From Massariosphaeria phaeospora (taxonomy: Eukaryota > Ascomycota > Dothideomycetes > Pleosporales), in the NCBI GenBank assembly GCA_011032825.1, contig JAADJZ010000017.1:496001-560000 (forward strand): a DNA stretch of 64,000 nucleotides. Reading direction: 5' to 3'. Made by a program: the position numbers and the translations under genes. How positions within the stretch are numbered: position 1 is the stretch's first letter; every line of letters starts with the position of its first letter. The notes below the pieces were generated by a model. That model was given only the letters and a program-made list of their open reading frames with translations. It ran no database searches and had not been told where the DNA came from. Positions 1-13,218 of this stretch are shown in pieces.

Positions 1-1437
1 TCAGGGATGTGGAGTGGCCGGTCGACGACGACGTAAAAACCGGTGTACTACTAAATGATTGCGAAGTCGTAGTGCCATTGCCGTAAGACGCAGTTGAGGA
101 CGAGGGTGTTGGAGGAATAGTGGGTACGGTATCACTCAATGATGGAGGTGTCGTAGTGCTGTTACCATAGGTCGCGGTTGAGGAGGATGGAACGATGGGC
201 ACGGTGCCACTGAATGAATGAGATGTCGTCGTGCCATTGTCGTAAGACGCAGTTGATGATGAAGGGGTTGGAGGAATAGTGGGCACGGTGCCACTGAATG
301 AATGAGATGTCGTCGTGCCATTATCATAAGGTGCAGTCGATGATGAAGGGGTGGGAGGAATAGTCGGGACCGTGCCATTGAATGACTGAGACGTCGTAGT
401 GGCATTGCCGTAAGGCGGGGTGGAAGACGACAAGGACGGAGGAATGGTGGGCACCGTACTATTCTGTGTTAAAGAGGCTGAAGTCGTGGTATTGCTGTAA
501 GGTGTGCTTGTGGGTGTTGAAGTCCATGAAGATACTGTACCATTGGACGTTGGAAGCTCAGAAGTAGTGTGGTTGCTATAAGGCCCTGATGTGGACGGCA
601 GATAGCCACTAGACGAATAACCCGTGCCACTAGTCGTCAAAGGGACCGAAGTGGTATCGTTCCCGGAAGGTGTCGAAGTAGGAGGGCCATAGCTACTTGG
701 GGATGTCCACGGTACAGTTCCACTTGACAAACTATGGGACGTAACGGTTCCATTGGTGCTGGTATAAGGCGGTGTCGAGCCCGATAGTGAAGTAACAGTC
801 GTGGGTGCCGTTGTCAGCGGTATAGAGCTTGTCGAGTTGGCAAAGCTCGTAGTAGAGACATCATCACTGTTTGAAGTCGTGCTGAGGGATACGAGAGAAG
901 AAGTGCTCGCCCTGAGAACAGTAAGTTAATACACTTGTTGACTGAATGCTTCTTTGGGTTGCTTGACTCACGAGGAAACAGAGTCAGTACTTGAGACAGT
1001 CGAGGCGTTGGAGGGAGGTGTGGTCGTTACAATGCTAGAGCTGAGGGTTGAGCTAGTGATCGGCCCTGTCGTCGAATTCTGTGGTGCAGTGAATGTTGGA
1101 ATAGTGAGGGACCCAGTGGTGGTGGCTGGGATGCTGGTATCATCTGATTCTGAACATGGTGGCGGAGGTGGTTCATAGGAAGAATAGGTAGCACGGTTCT
1201 CGTATCTCCGTCTCGGCCTCACGTGCTGAGGGAGATTTTCTACATGGGAAAACGTAGATTAGTACACATCCTCACTAGTAACCTGACTGACTTGATCAAA
1301 TGCAAAACCCATAGGGTTCTAGCCCCAACTTCCTAGTCTTGACACAGAATTGGACGAAAATGGTTCTCACTTGGAAGTGGCTCTGCAGCAACCGCAGCCA
1401 ACACAGCAATCAGGGCAATGAAGCTGTAGAGTTGCAT
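1..1437 (-). CDS. Secreted Ser/Thr-rich repeat protein, C-terminus outside the window
   Basis: Three exons are visible: 1371-1437, 972-1239 and 911 down to the window edge. The first exon encodes a clear signal peptide (MQLYSFIALIAVLAAVAA, residues 1-18). A short basic stretch (RPRRRYENR) follows, which may be a processing site. The rest is almost entirely Ser, Thr, Pro, Asn and Gly, with several Asn-Gly-Thr sequons, so heavy O- and N-glycosylation is likely. From about 66 to 476 the gene carries five tandem repeat units coding for a 28-residue period such as GTVPTIPPTPSSSTA. Introns 1240-1370 and 912-971 have GTGAGT donors and preserve the frame. This composition is typical of fungal cell-wall or adhesin-like proteins and mucin-like effectors. 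No enzymatic domain is seen. A GPI anchor cannot be checked because the 3' end is missing. The secreted, repeat-rich nature is seen in the sequence; the wall role is inference. Confidence 0.75.
66..476 (-). repeat. 84-bp tandem repeat inside the Ser/Thr-rich gene
   Basis: Units begin at about 66, 150, 225, 309 and 393. Four are spaced 84 bp and one 75 bp, so every unit is a multiple of three and the reading frame is kept. Each encodes about 28 residues with one Asn-Gly/Ser-Thr sequon and a TVPTIPP-like core. A more diverged copy follows near 484. Such intragenic repeats commonly vary in number between strains of a fungus. Confidence 0.85.
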
Positions 1438-4165
1438 CGTGGATGATTAAGCGAGGAAATCCGTCCTATCCCGAGAACAAGTAAAGTGAGCGGAGGAAAC
1501 GAGAGTCAGTCTCAAAAGGAGACAAGTTTGAAGACGAGAAACTGAGCCTCATGAGTGTACTCCTCCCTTATATGTCGTCCTCGAGGTGTTACTGCACAGC
1601 TGCGCTCTGGACATGATGCTAGCATCTTGACATGAACTTGTAGCCATCGTGACCCTACACAGGCCCTGCAACGGGAACTTGCTTCCATCATGCATACCCG
1701 CATAACCTATTGAAGACTTGACCCTTTCGAGCCCCGCTTGGGCTCTATCAGGAAGACATTTCAGCAGACTTCGGGCACCCACGTAGACCTGGCTAACTTC
1801 TGGGAGAAAAACCCAGAGTCCAAGGCGATGCGTGACATGAACGCGACGGAAGATGGAATCTCGCTGCGGAACCGATGCATGGGGTTCATGGTGGGGCTTG
1901 TTCATAGACGAGAGATGTGCAAGTGCAACAAAGAAAGGAGTTTCAGAGTTAGACATCGGGAAGCGACTGCGGAAACCAGGATAACGCCGGCATCACAAGA
2001 ACGCCTTCAGAATCTGTCTGTGGTACTGAATGGTCTTAGGAAAGTGAGCTGGTATATAGAAGCTATCGCGAAATATCAACATGGGTAGACTCGAGATATT
2101 GTTGAGAAACCACCAGGAGCTAGAGGCATTATGCTCTGGGAAAGGTGATGTTGCGGTCCAATGGATTGACGTGGGCCAGATCGAAGCCAGACAGTCGTCC
2201 AGGTTGCAGAGAAGACGCCCCCCATCCAGCTTTGCGGTTGCTGTGATACGAAAAAGCTCAGGCAGAGTGACAAGTGCTGACAGACGCCTCTCATGTTAAT
2301 CTGCGAGTGGGAAGCCATCGTGCATGCAGACGCAGGCGCAGACGCACTTCGCCGCACGCGAGAACCCGCATGGTAAGCTGGATAATTGCCTGCATCCACC
2401 CCGGGCACGCCACTTAGATCCAGATCCAGAGACATGGCCGGGTCCCGATCACTGGGGTGAATTCGGATATGCAGGCCGGCGGTATGCACCCCCATCGAAG
2501 ATAGACGCGAACTTGCCAAAGTACTGCTGTGGCCGTGAATCACTGACTAGTCGTCCTTGGTTGAGCGACGATGAGCTAGAAATACTCTCAGTGCGACGGC
2601 CTCGAAGAGACTGGCCTACGCTCCAGCGGAGGACGAGCGGTGCCGACGATGAGGAACCGGCAGTGTTGTTTGCTTTTCCGACTGAAAGGAAACTTGCGTG
2701 TTGCAAATGCGGTGCGCTTATGCAGGAACGGCAACTCCGGCCGTACAAATAACATCGGCGTACGGGCGTACAGTACACCGATAGCGCCAGCTGCAAGCGA
2801 TGGTGTAGGGACGGCGGGCACAGACCTGGAAGCCGATAAAGCTACTGTCGAGGGGCAGACGGATCGCATGATGCAAAATCTCGATGGCAAGTGTTTCGAC
2901 TCCAGATAGCCGAAGGGCTGGGCCATGGTTGCTAGCCGTCGCCGGCGGGAGGTGTGCACTGTGCACTGTGCACTGTGCAGCGTAGAGGTTTGGGTTGGGG
3001 GTTTTGGGTCGTGCAGTCTCGGATGGAAGGGGAAGGGGAAACTATGCCCACGCTAGACTGCTTACGTGTGCCAAACGCAGCGGGTGCGCCGTCCCGTCCT
3101 CCGCCGGCGTCGCGCGATGCATCAAGGCTTCTGAGCGAGATGCGATGCCATGGGCCATGCCGCCATGGCCGTCCGTCCAAGTCTCGAGGCCCGCCCCCGT
3201 GATGCACCATTGGCCACGGTGCGCTCCTAGATGGTAGCAGCGCCGCGCACGACCCCACAGCCCCGGCGCGACGTCGCGCAGAACGAACTATGGTTCGGTT
3301 CCGTGTGCCGTAGCAAGAAGAAAAGAGGCCGGTATCTACCGCCTAGATACCGCCTAGATCCGCACTTGTCGTTGGGACGGCGCACGCAGCTAGTCAGGCA
3401 GTTATGGTTTAGCAACATGGCGCGGACGGATCTAGTTCGAGGTACGAGGAGGTAGCCTGGATCTAGGTGGGCCTGTGGTCCGATCCAAGAGGGTACCTGT
3501 GGGCTGTGTGCTGTGTGCTGGCCAGCGCCCGGGTTCCGTCATGGTAAGTTGGGGTGGTAGAGTACAGAGGCACCAGCACCAACACCAAGAGGAGGACAAC
3601 GATCAAGTGTCACGGGGGAACAGTGTGTCGCATTTAGTATTTTTTTTCGCATTATCCATTACTAAGTTAAGGTTGAGGTAGTAGAAGAGAGAGTACTGGA
3701 AACGAGCGATGTCGCCGGTGTGAGGGCCCGTTGAATACAATGACCCATCCGAGTTTTTCGAGTTGCGCCGTACAACTCCTGTACTCCAGAACCGCCCATC
3801 TATCGTTACTTCGTAGGAGTGGTATAACATGAATGGAATGTACCGAAGACACCAAACCAGTCGCCCGATGTAGCCTTGTATCGTCGGACTGGAAGGCACG
3901 AGAGAAGCGATATCCTCCCTATTAGGAGTACGGTCCCTGTGGACAAGAAAAGTTGAAACACACATCTAGAGGCCGCGCCTTCAAAGGCAATGCTGACGAC
4001 GAGGTTATTCAACAGCCCGGCTACTGCCAAAGTGGCAGCGATGATAACCAGATAGAAATGAGAAGCGGTCGCTGGAATCCAAGCCCTCGTAGGTTCACCA
4101 CCAACACCCGCGACGACGGTCAACATTAGCCCACGGACAACTTGGATCCATGGGACTATCATCTT
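1438..4165. other. Intergenic stretch without a supportable gene
   Basis: Only short, overlapping open frames occur here, none with a recognisable domain or convincing splice structure. The frame 3806-4162 (minus) has a hydrophobic stretch but no recognised family, and lies just downstream of the Gln-rich gene, so it may be 3' untranslated sequence. A short tandem repeat of GTGCACT units lies near 2955-2977. This is probably promoter and 3'-UTR sequence of the flanking genes plus spacer. Confidence 0.5.
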
Positions 4166-5591
4166 TTAATCGAATTGGAGAAACTGATTTTCGTCATACT
4201 CTTCCAACGAGTAAGAGTTGCCTTGACCCATATCGGGACCGTGAGCATGATCGAAGAAGCCTTGATCGTATCCCTGGTTAGAGAAGATCGAGTCGTCCTG
4301 GTACATCGCTCCATTCATCGCCGAAGATGGAGTTGACAACGAAGCACTATCACTAGTGGTGTCTACCTTCAAGCCCTGGTTCGGTGCCTGTGTTTGCGAC
4401 ATGCAGTCTGGGCGCGATGACTTGGGAGACAGGTTGGGGTTGTACGTGTAGGTTGGATAGTATTGGGGAAGATTATCGCTGCCTGCCATAAAGATGGCAG
4501 TATTTGGGTCAAAGTCGAGAGCGTTCCCCACGAACTGTTGCGACTCTGGGGGCAAAGTGAACGTCAAAGGGTTTGTGTTCAGTACCTGTGAATTGGTGGC
4601 AGGGTTGAAAGAGAAATATGGTTGTGGAGGGTTTTCCGCACCTTCCGAAGGCGATTGAGGAGTACCGTGCGCTGATACCGGGGTGGTAGCTGTACTTGGA
4701 ACCAGCCGAGGAGACGTGGTTTGCTGATTGATACTTTGAGACGTGGTTGATCGAGAGAGTGGGAGACGCTGCGGTCCACCATCCGCTGCTTGGTAGGAAT
4801 GTTGCTGCGAGCTTTGCTGGGGTAACGACATCCTTCTGGCTGCGTCGGCGTCAGGAGCAGTGACTGCGGCACCAACAGGATTCATGGATGGCCTAGCGTT
4901 TGCTAGATGTTGCGGTGCGGCTATGGATGCAGCACGCTGGTGCAGCTGTTGACGTGGTGGGATAGCGTACGGCGCCTGTCGATGACTGTGGGGAAGTTGT
5001 GGCTGAAATCCCTGTGGGCTTAACGGCTGCGACGGCTGATTGAACATTGGCTGAGACGGGCTCTGCGTTTGAGGAGGGAGCATTCCCTGGCCGAAGAAGC
5101 CATGCTGGTTGACATACTGTGGCTGATTCTGTTGATACTGATTCCCCAGGGAGAATGGGCGCGGCGGCTGGTACTGCGACAGGAACATGTTCCTAACACC
5201 ATGCTGGGTCGCAATGTAATCCTGAAGCTTGCGGTTGAACATGAGGGAGCTCGTTTGGAGGTGTGCACTGAGTCGCTGGTACTGCGAAGGGATATCGTCG
5301 TCCTCCTCCTCGTACATCTCCTCGTTCACCACATCTTGTTCAGTGACGCGCAAGGCGCGCCCGGTGCGTCTTTTGTGGATCTCGGATGCTCGCCGCGCAG
5401 ACTCTATGCGCGCCTCCAGACTGCGATCACTCCTTCGCGATGCCGCGATGTAGGCACTGTCCGAAAAATCAGTACACAGGCAGCTCAATCTAGGACAAAG
5501 GAAGGGCGACATACCGCTCTTGGTTCTCTTCGTGGGTGCGCTCGGTCTTCAGAGGCTTTACCGGCATGGTGGTGCGGCGCTCAGCTGGCAT
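4166..5591 (-). CDS. Conserved fungal Gln/Pro-rich protein of unknown function (455 aa)
   Basis: Two exons, 5515-5591 and 4166-5456, are joined across a 58-nt intron (GTATGT donor, GGACAG acceptor) in frame, giving 455 residues. The chosen start is MPAERRTTMPVKP at 5591; a longer in-frame start at 5705 is possible. The join creates a strongly charged N-terminal block: NQERAYIAASRR, then SLEARIESARRASEIHKRRT, then an acidic stretch (EEMYEEEDDD). I recognise this block as conserved in Pezizomycotina proteins but cannot attach a verified function. The middle and C-terminal parts (about residues 110-455) are low-complexity, rich in Gln, Pro, Ser and Asn, and end in an acidic/aromatic tail (YDENQFLQFD). 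This composition resembles transcriptional co-regulators, so a nuclear regulatory role is a guess. No zinc finger or bZIP is visible. Confidence 0.85.
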
Positions 5592-8500
5592 GATGAACCG
5601 TGGATCGGGAGAGGCTTCGCTTGGAGGTGGCGAATGGGCGTGTGTGTGTTGTGCGGGGCCGAACAGTGTACCTGGGGCGGCAGTCGACACTAGAAGGTGA
5701 CGCAAAGCTTAAGCCTCGAGTAATGATGACAGTCGCAGAGCAAAGGGTGCCGAGGCGTCTGAGGAATTACGACAGCAGCCTGAGAGGATGGTGGCACGAG
5801 TGCAGCGCGCGAGAGGGGGCAGCGACAGGCGAGACGGGGCCGACAGCAACGGAAGTTGCGGAACTACAGCAGGTATTCGCGTAGCAAGGACGTCGGCAGA
5901 GCAGCGTAGTCCCGATGGAGCCGAGTGGACGGGATGACGTCGGAAGAAGTAGGCGAGGTGCCGCTGCGATGGCGCCGGGGTGCAATTGCAGAATGCGATG
6001 GTCCCGGGATCGAGCGTTTTCTGCCAATCAGCAGGGCGAACTGCGCTGAGCTGGGCGGACGGCAATCGGGCAAAAGCCGGACGGCACAGCTATCGATCGA
6101 AGTGGCGCTGAATAGCAGGACGCTGCCGAAGCAGGTGGAAATGGCGAAGTGTCGAGTCGTTCAGATGCAAACCGCGTGGTGATGTGGGGACAGAGCGTGC
6201 TGGCTTGAGGCTGGAGACGTCGGTTGCTGGATTGGTGGGGTTCCGTACTTGGCTGCTGTGGTTAGTCTGTCTAATAACAGAGGATAGCAGGCACGGGACC
6301 AGAGCGGATTCTGGAAAATGAGTAGGAGGCCAGGAGCAGAAAAGGGCTCAGGCAAGTGGGCGACGCAATATAATAAGCTCTCCGCTGAGAGTGCGTGCGT
6401 GGGTGGCTGCGGGTAGCTACTAGCCAGCTGCCAGAGGCTGGTTCAGATGCGCTTTTAAGTCGGAGGCCTGGGGGGGTATCCACAAAGCGCCCCAGCAAGC
6501 CTTCCCAAGGTCGGGCGTCGCCCCGGCGAAGGCTAGTAGAAGCAGATTCGAACAGCCCTCCAGCTTGGCCGCCGACGATCGTTGTGCTACCTGGCTAGTA
6601 GCATCTGGCTCGTGGCACCGTCGGCCGATTAACGAGGCCGCATCTACACTTGGCCGGCTGCATGGCGTCGTTCACGCTGTAGGTAGCAATGCGTGACAAA
6701 GTGGCGGTGCCGCATTCACCTCGCCGCAGCGGCGGGGGTCGGGGTCGGGGCAAGGGAGTCGGGGCAATAAGGGTCTGCCTGTCTGCATGTCTCGTGTCCG
6801 TGGCTCTCTACACGGGGTGGTGGCCACTCCAGGGCTGGCTAGCAATATTGCGACCCGCCGCGCGAGCCATCCAGACTCTGCGAGGGGGTGGAGAGGACGC
6901 TGGAGGACTGTGGCTCTTTCCGAGGTTTGGACCCGAGCACCACAGACGCACCTGGGCAGGCATGCTCCGTGGAGGCCTATGATACGGCCCCAGCTGCCCT
7001 TTTAGCCGGCACTTGGGGGCGGCCGTGTCTGGGCCCCTGACCACCCGGCCGTTGTCGGTGTGTGAAGCTGCGAGGGTGAGCAGGGTGAGCAGGGTGAGCA
7101 GCTCCCATAGCTACATTGACTGCTCCGTATGGAGTACACTGACGACTTTCGCAGTTCGCAGCTCCCAGTTCCCGGTGCAGCAGCTGGGCCCGCAAGCAGT
7201 CGGCGGTACAACAGCGGGCACAGCCGACCGGCTGCTGCTCTGCAATGGGCGCCGTCAGCACAGCTGTCGACGGGATCTGTCGACGGGAGAGCACAGCTGG
7301 CGATGGGGGTGCGGGATGGGGAGCGGCATGGCGAGCGGGATGGCAATGTGCACTCCTCGATGCGCGCGAAGACGGGGAACCTGTTTCGTCGGGAAGGCGC
7401 ACAGAGTGCATCTGAGATAAGCGAGCCGCGGCAGCCCCGCTCGATCGGGCTAGCCGCGATCTGGTCAAATCTGCTCGGACTCCTCCACGCGCTCCACATC
7501 GGCCTCCGAGCCGTGCGCCTGCAACTGTCCTTCACCACCACATCACCACACCATGCACACCACCGCGACGATTGACCGCGACGATTGGCCGCGGCCGCTA
7601 CGAGGCCGGCTACGTTTCGGCTAGGCGGCCTGACGTAGCTGTGGCGTCAGGGACCGACCGTTTGAGCCATTGCTGCTGCGCGCTGGCACCATCAACGAAC
7701 ATGGAAGTCGCCGACCTGGCCGCGAAATAACGCCTAGCGCCGTCCGACAACTCAAATACTGCTGCGTCTATCCCATGCAGTTGTCGCTGCAGACCACAGA
7801 GGTTTAGCCATATCCTTGCATCGCTAATCTCACCTGCACCGCAAACTCCCTATCGATCGACCCGTCCACGCGTTGACGGCTGGCGCTGCTTCCCGTCCGT
7901 CCAGGGCCATTTTCGTATTCACAACCACCTACTCCAAACGTCCGTCGAAAGACCGACTAACAGTGACCGGCGACGACCACGTCAGTCAGCATCGGACGTC
8001 TGGAGAGCATGAACCCCCAAAAGCTTTCGATATCTAGCCCACTACATATTGTGTAGCCTTTATGGCTATAGATACAATCCTGACATTGTTATAACCGCCT
8101 GCCGTGTTCACAGTGCGTCGCAAAACCCATCATGAGATGGACCAAGACTGACAGTCACAGACGCCTTGTTGAGCATTACTGAGATGCCTCCCAGTGCTTA
8201 TTCGTTGTATGCGGCCGTCGTGCCATCACGGACGTCTCCCGCTCCGGCTGAGACAACTCCACACGAGGTAACTATAGAGATACGGCGAGCGGTCTAGCCA
8301 TGCCTATGTGTGCTTTTTGAGCATGAATTCTTAGCACCGGAATGCTCGAGTCCAAGCAGGACTCGTTTTGCCACGCGGCAACCATCACAAGGCACGGCAT
8401 CGCTTCCAAGCTTGACTCCACATTTACCCCGCAGAAGAGAGCTATTATTGGTCAGCCTCCATGGAGCGTCTTCTCTAGATCTACTTAGCCTCCACCTCGC

Positions 8501-11500
8501 GTATCTGGCAACCGCCCACTACTGGCCGGGCTTCTCCTCCGACTGGAAGTCTCACACTCACAATCGTTAGTGGGAAGGTGCGCATAGCGCACTTCAGCAA
8601 TCAGGATTCATGCAAAATGGCATAAGATGACGACGGGGAAAACGTCCCGCTGGCATTATTGAGCATCAAGGTCCAGGCTGTTTTCTCCTCGTGCGCTTCT
8701 ACTGGAAGGTTTTGCGCCACTATACAACCTCCTCGTATAGAAGAGGCATATGTGCTGGAGCTTTCCATTGCAACTTCGCTGGATCTGCATATTGAGCAGA
8801 TCAGTGCAAAAGCGATACAGACCAAGCAAACCCTAGCCATCATTCTTCAGCTCGTTGGAACTCGGGACTGTGACTTGCAACCCGTGCTTGTTGGCACGTT
8901 ACACATGTACGGGCAAGAACTCGAACACGCGGCTACCTGCATGCCACAGAGAGAAAGTTTTCGCAAAGCTCGAATTTGCTGGGAGAGCTGTCCAACCCAT
9001 TACCTACGCGAGCTGGTATCTCGAAAGACCTATATGCGCCGGATAGACTTCATTGCTTCAGCAGCGTTCGTCTGCTGTGCACTGTGAATATTGACGCCTT
9101 TCAAAGTGTGGATGCAAGGAAAGACTTCAGTCCGCTTACGCTCTATGTATTATTATATATCACCCCGCGTTGAACTGTAGGTCAAAGTAACACAGCATAG
9201 GCGTCGTCGCGGAGAATCGGTGCTTGGGACATCTTGGCATGAGAGGAAGGGACCACAGACGCGATTGCCACTTACGGAGGCAGCCTCACTCCACAACCTC
9301 GGTGAGGGTCTTATTATGCAGGGTTTTATTCTGCTGTGAACCTGCCGCCTCCAGGCTAGGTGTCCTCTACCCTTCGCATATGTTGTCCCCTACTCTTCGC
9401 GTATGTTGTACGCCATCGAGGATCCCTTCTCGTTCCTCACATCCAATTGCGAGCTTCTGATTGGAGAGGCTTGAGACAAGTGCGCTACAGGGCTTAGTGT
9501 CAAAACCTCACCGCTACCTCCCGAGATCTAACTTCTCTTCCTTTCTTTCTATCTTGGGCATTTCTTTAGAGAGCGTAGTAAGTGACGAAACCGCAAGTGA
9601 CGCTACCAATACCAGAAAACGAACGCGATGAAAGGTACGTCTTCTAGTACTGCTCTGCATTTCACCCTAATGCCACCAGGTCCATCACCGACATTCTGAT
9701 TTCCCTACAGCAACACGGTATCGAGTATCGCGTGTTCAACGGGCAAGCCACGGCGGTAAAACGGTCGAAGCGATGTCGCCCATCACCGCCACATCGTTGC
9801 CCTTCCTTAGCTATACATTTAGCCTCAGTACCTAAAGCACGTCTACGGGCAGCTGCTCTTTTAATGCAGGGAGGACCAATACGCTCTGGCAACGCTCTGG
9901 TATCATTGTGAGTACATCCTGCACCTCTGAGCCTCCTCAAGCTTTGGTAACGAACCAATAGCCAACACGTAGCTTGTTTGTAGCGAAAGGGGGTCACCTG
10001 CCGCTAGACAGCGATATCGCCTTGACTACTGATGGACACATACGAACGTGCTACATGAAAAGGCTTCCTACGGGAGTGTGTTCACCGCAGGAGCCAGCTC
10101 CACTGCTGTTTCAGTGCACAGAGAAAGTTCGCCGAACACCGTTACTTGATACTTTGGTCAGTTTAGATGATCAGAACGATATGTTCTCAATATCCTGCTG
10201 CTGTTGTGCACCTTTCCTCGGCTGAGACATATCATAACATCAGGAGGGCTGTGCTGACAACATACCACACAGACTGGATGTTCCCGCTGTCGAATCAACT
10301 ACGCTGTTGATAAATCACGCTGTCGATGAATCACTTTGGCGATCGATCATGGTGGTGTTGGACCTCAACTTGGTCTGCTGCTTGCGGCAATAGCGTACCC
10401 CTTTACTACCATCTCCACTGTGGCCTTCCATCGTCCGGTCATGTGCTAATCTTCCACAGAATCTGAATCTATAGCTGCGTTCGAGTCTTTTCCCCGATAT
10501 TTGGTTCACCATACAGAGCTTCACCATACACACTTTTCGATGCAAACTATATAGGCGCGGACCAAGGGCCCGTGTTGTTTCTAAAAAGAACGGGTTGGGA
10601 TCGACAACCTTGGACCCTCGAAAAGTTTCAGCCAGAAAACGTAATTCAGAGCAGCACAAAACGGACTACCCACTTAGCTCACACGCTGAAAAAAGCAGAG
10701 TTCCTGAGTGGCTTGCCGGACTACCAAAGCTTTACGAACCATGGTTCCGACAGTCTAACCCCCAGATACAAGAAAATCATTCCACGGAGGCTCAAAATCT
10801 ACTGCTCCCCCAAGGACTTGGGGAAACATCCATCCTGGGACAGATTCGTTCCCTGCCCCGCTTGTACGCCATGTTCTTCTCAACATCCTGCCACCTAAAT
10901 TTGAAAGACTGCCTTGATTCGCACTTTCCCTTCACTACTCAATTTCACTTCCCCCCCAACCCCTCCCGCCCCCGAACCGAACCATCGCAGATCAGCTTCG
11001 AACTTATAAGAACGCAAGTAATGGTCAGTCAATCACCAGCATATCTGCTCCTGGACGATCCGCCCTCATCCGGCTTGAGTAATCAGCTTTGTCCACCATC
11101 TGCGCCTTATCGAGCTAAGCCGCCAGACTATGAATTAGACATCAATCCAACTCTCTCTACTACTAGACCATAAGCTTAACTCTATGCTCACTGTCTAACC
11201 GCAGTGTCGCGACGAAACACGAATGCAGGTTGCGCTACCCACATTTTTCTATTGGCTAGCACGCAAACATCCTCAAAGACTCCGCCGCCTACCGGACCGT
11301 TATATCTAGCGAACCACAACTCAGGGGGCTAGACCGAACGGAACCGCACGGAACAACGGCCTCGCGCGTTATCCCACCATGCTACCAGCACCTAGAGCCG
11401 CGCTCCCAGCCCCCCGAGCCGCGACAATGAAACCAAACGGGCTCGAACAGGCTCAAACGGGGAAAATGTTCCATGCCCCATACCGCAGGACCTCGGCGAT

Positions 11501-13218
11501 GGATGAGGAGAACACGCACTCGGAAGACCCGGACAGCATCTGTACCGCTGTGTACATCGTGGGAAGGGGCGCGGTGGTTAGGGACATGGAATTTGGGCTG
11601 GGTTGGTTGATGGTTGTGGAGGAGCAACAATACAATACCGAGGGGAAAGCACGCACATGGCCTCCCAGCCCACCGTCGCCGCTCCGCTCCGCGATCGCTC
11701 GACGAAAAGGAACGGACCCGCACTCGGAAAACCTACCTCGACTGCGCGCGCGCTCGGAACACTTGCCTCAACAGCATTCGTGCCACGTTTGTACACTGAA
11801 GAGGGGAGTGGGCAGGCGGGCGCAGTGGATACCCAAACGGACAACATGCTTTGAGTAGGAGGTGAACACATGGCCTTTTGGCACCACAGCCCTGTACTGT
11901 ACTTCCGCGATTGCTACTTGGACAAGGACCCGCATTCGGAGAACCTAACTACCTCGATCGCGTCCGTACAAAGGTACCACTCTTACACATACATAAACTA
12001 AGGAGGCGCATAGCATAGCATAGACAAAAACCAACACCATCTCGCAAGCGAAGGAAGAATGGCCTCCTAGCCCACCCACAGCCCCTACAGCCCCTTTGCG
12101 CCTGCTAACAAACAAACGAAAAACCTCGCACGGCCTGCTATCTAGCCCACCCACCGTAGTGTAGTCCACCGTCGCGAATCTACCCCGACCGCATCGCATT
12201 CAGAACACCCACAGCACCTCCACAACATGTGTATCCAACCACCCACCTCCCGCCTTCGTCTTCCATACAGTCAGTACATACAGTACATTGAGGCGGCGGA
12301 GAAAAAAAACATATAGCTGGCCTACCTACATTAACTATATCATGGTACCTGCCTGCTTCTGCGGTTTCTAGTTTGCACGCTAGTTCAGCTCAACGCAACG
12401 CAACGCAGCTCAGCTCAACTCCAGGTGGACGGCTTGCATACTTACTTCCGTACTTGATTGTATAGATGGAGCGGGGGGCGGTGCGTGAGGATATGCATGG
12501 GGATGGGGATGGGGATGTAGGGGCTGGGTTGCATGGATGCGGATACGATATAGAATAGATGCGGATTTACTTACGAATGCGGGTATGGATACGGGTATGA
12601 GTACGTGTATAAGACTTGACCACACTCCTTCCCCGTAAACGAATACAAAAGTAGTCATGTCCCTTATTTCCGCCCCTGGCGTCGTCTCTCTTGACGACGT
12701 TACGTTGCCCATCGAGCACAGTACACATCAAGTGAAAGAGTGTCCACCCCACCACACCAGTATCCTTTCAGTCTGGCTATCTATCTATTGAGAAAGCATA
12801 GACACGACACGATACGATACCCCCTTGAGGGTCTTCCAACAACGCATCTATCCACCATGTGCAAGAAAAGATAAGATAAAATCAAAGCGTGAAAACGACC
12901 AAGTTAAGTTTTGAACATGTCATTTTTCAGAAGACTCCGGGTTGCGGCACTTCTTCTATGGTGTACATTCCGCCAGCTGAGCTGGAGAGAAGCTATTTGG
13001 GGGCCCCGGACGACGTTCCTCGCCTGCTTGCTACCCCGAGAAGCCACATGCGCCTATGTCCCATGCAATAAACATGCGAGCCCGAGGAATCTCCGCGCAA
13101 ATCCTCTTCCAAACGATCGCATTCCATGACAGTTCCAGAAACTTCATTCTCCGCCTGCATCCCCACGCTTGAGCTCTTCCCCCAAAGGACATCCAAAGTG
13201 CATGCCATTTTACCGAGT
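5592..13218. other. 7.6-kb gene-poor region
   Basis: No open frame here has a family signature, and I could not build a multi-exon gene from splice signals. The longest candidates are plus-strand frames 10595-11173 (192 codons) and 8659-9087 (142 codons) and several overlapping frames at 7000-7575. Their composition looks random and other frames overlap them. Seen in the sequence: a 10-bp GGGTGAGCAG triplet repeat near 7075-7102, and a diverged duplicated stretch, GGACCCGCACTCGGAAAACC near 11716 and GGACCCGCATTCGGAGAACC near 11926. No intact transposon ends were found. The part next to 5591 presumably holds the promoter of the Gln-rich gene. Confidence 0.5.

Noticed and set aside
2955..2980. 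GTGCACT short tandem repeat as a CRISPR-like array
   Set aside because: The unit is seven to eight bases with no spacers. It is a simple repeat.
3806..4162. 118-codon minus-strand frame with a hydrophobic stretch
   Set aside because: No recognisable family. It directly follows the stop of the Gln-rich gene on the same strand, so it is probably 3'-UTR.
7002..7575. Several overlapping long frames on both strands
   Set aside because: High GC content suppresses stops in all frames; the encoded sequences are Arg/Ser/Ala-rich low complexity.
8659..9087. 142-codon plus-strand frame
   Set aside because: No family signature and no supporting splice sites; a frame of this length can occur by chance.
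10595..11173. 192-codon plus-strand frame
   Set aside because: No domain, random-looking composition, overlapping frames (10572-10898) and no splice or leader evidence.
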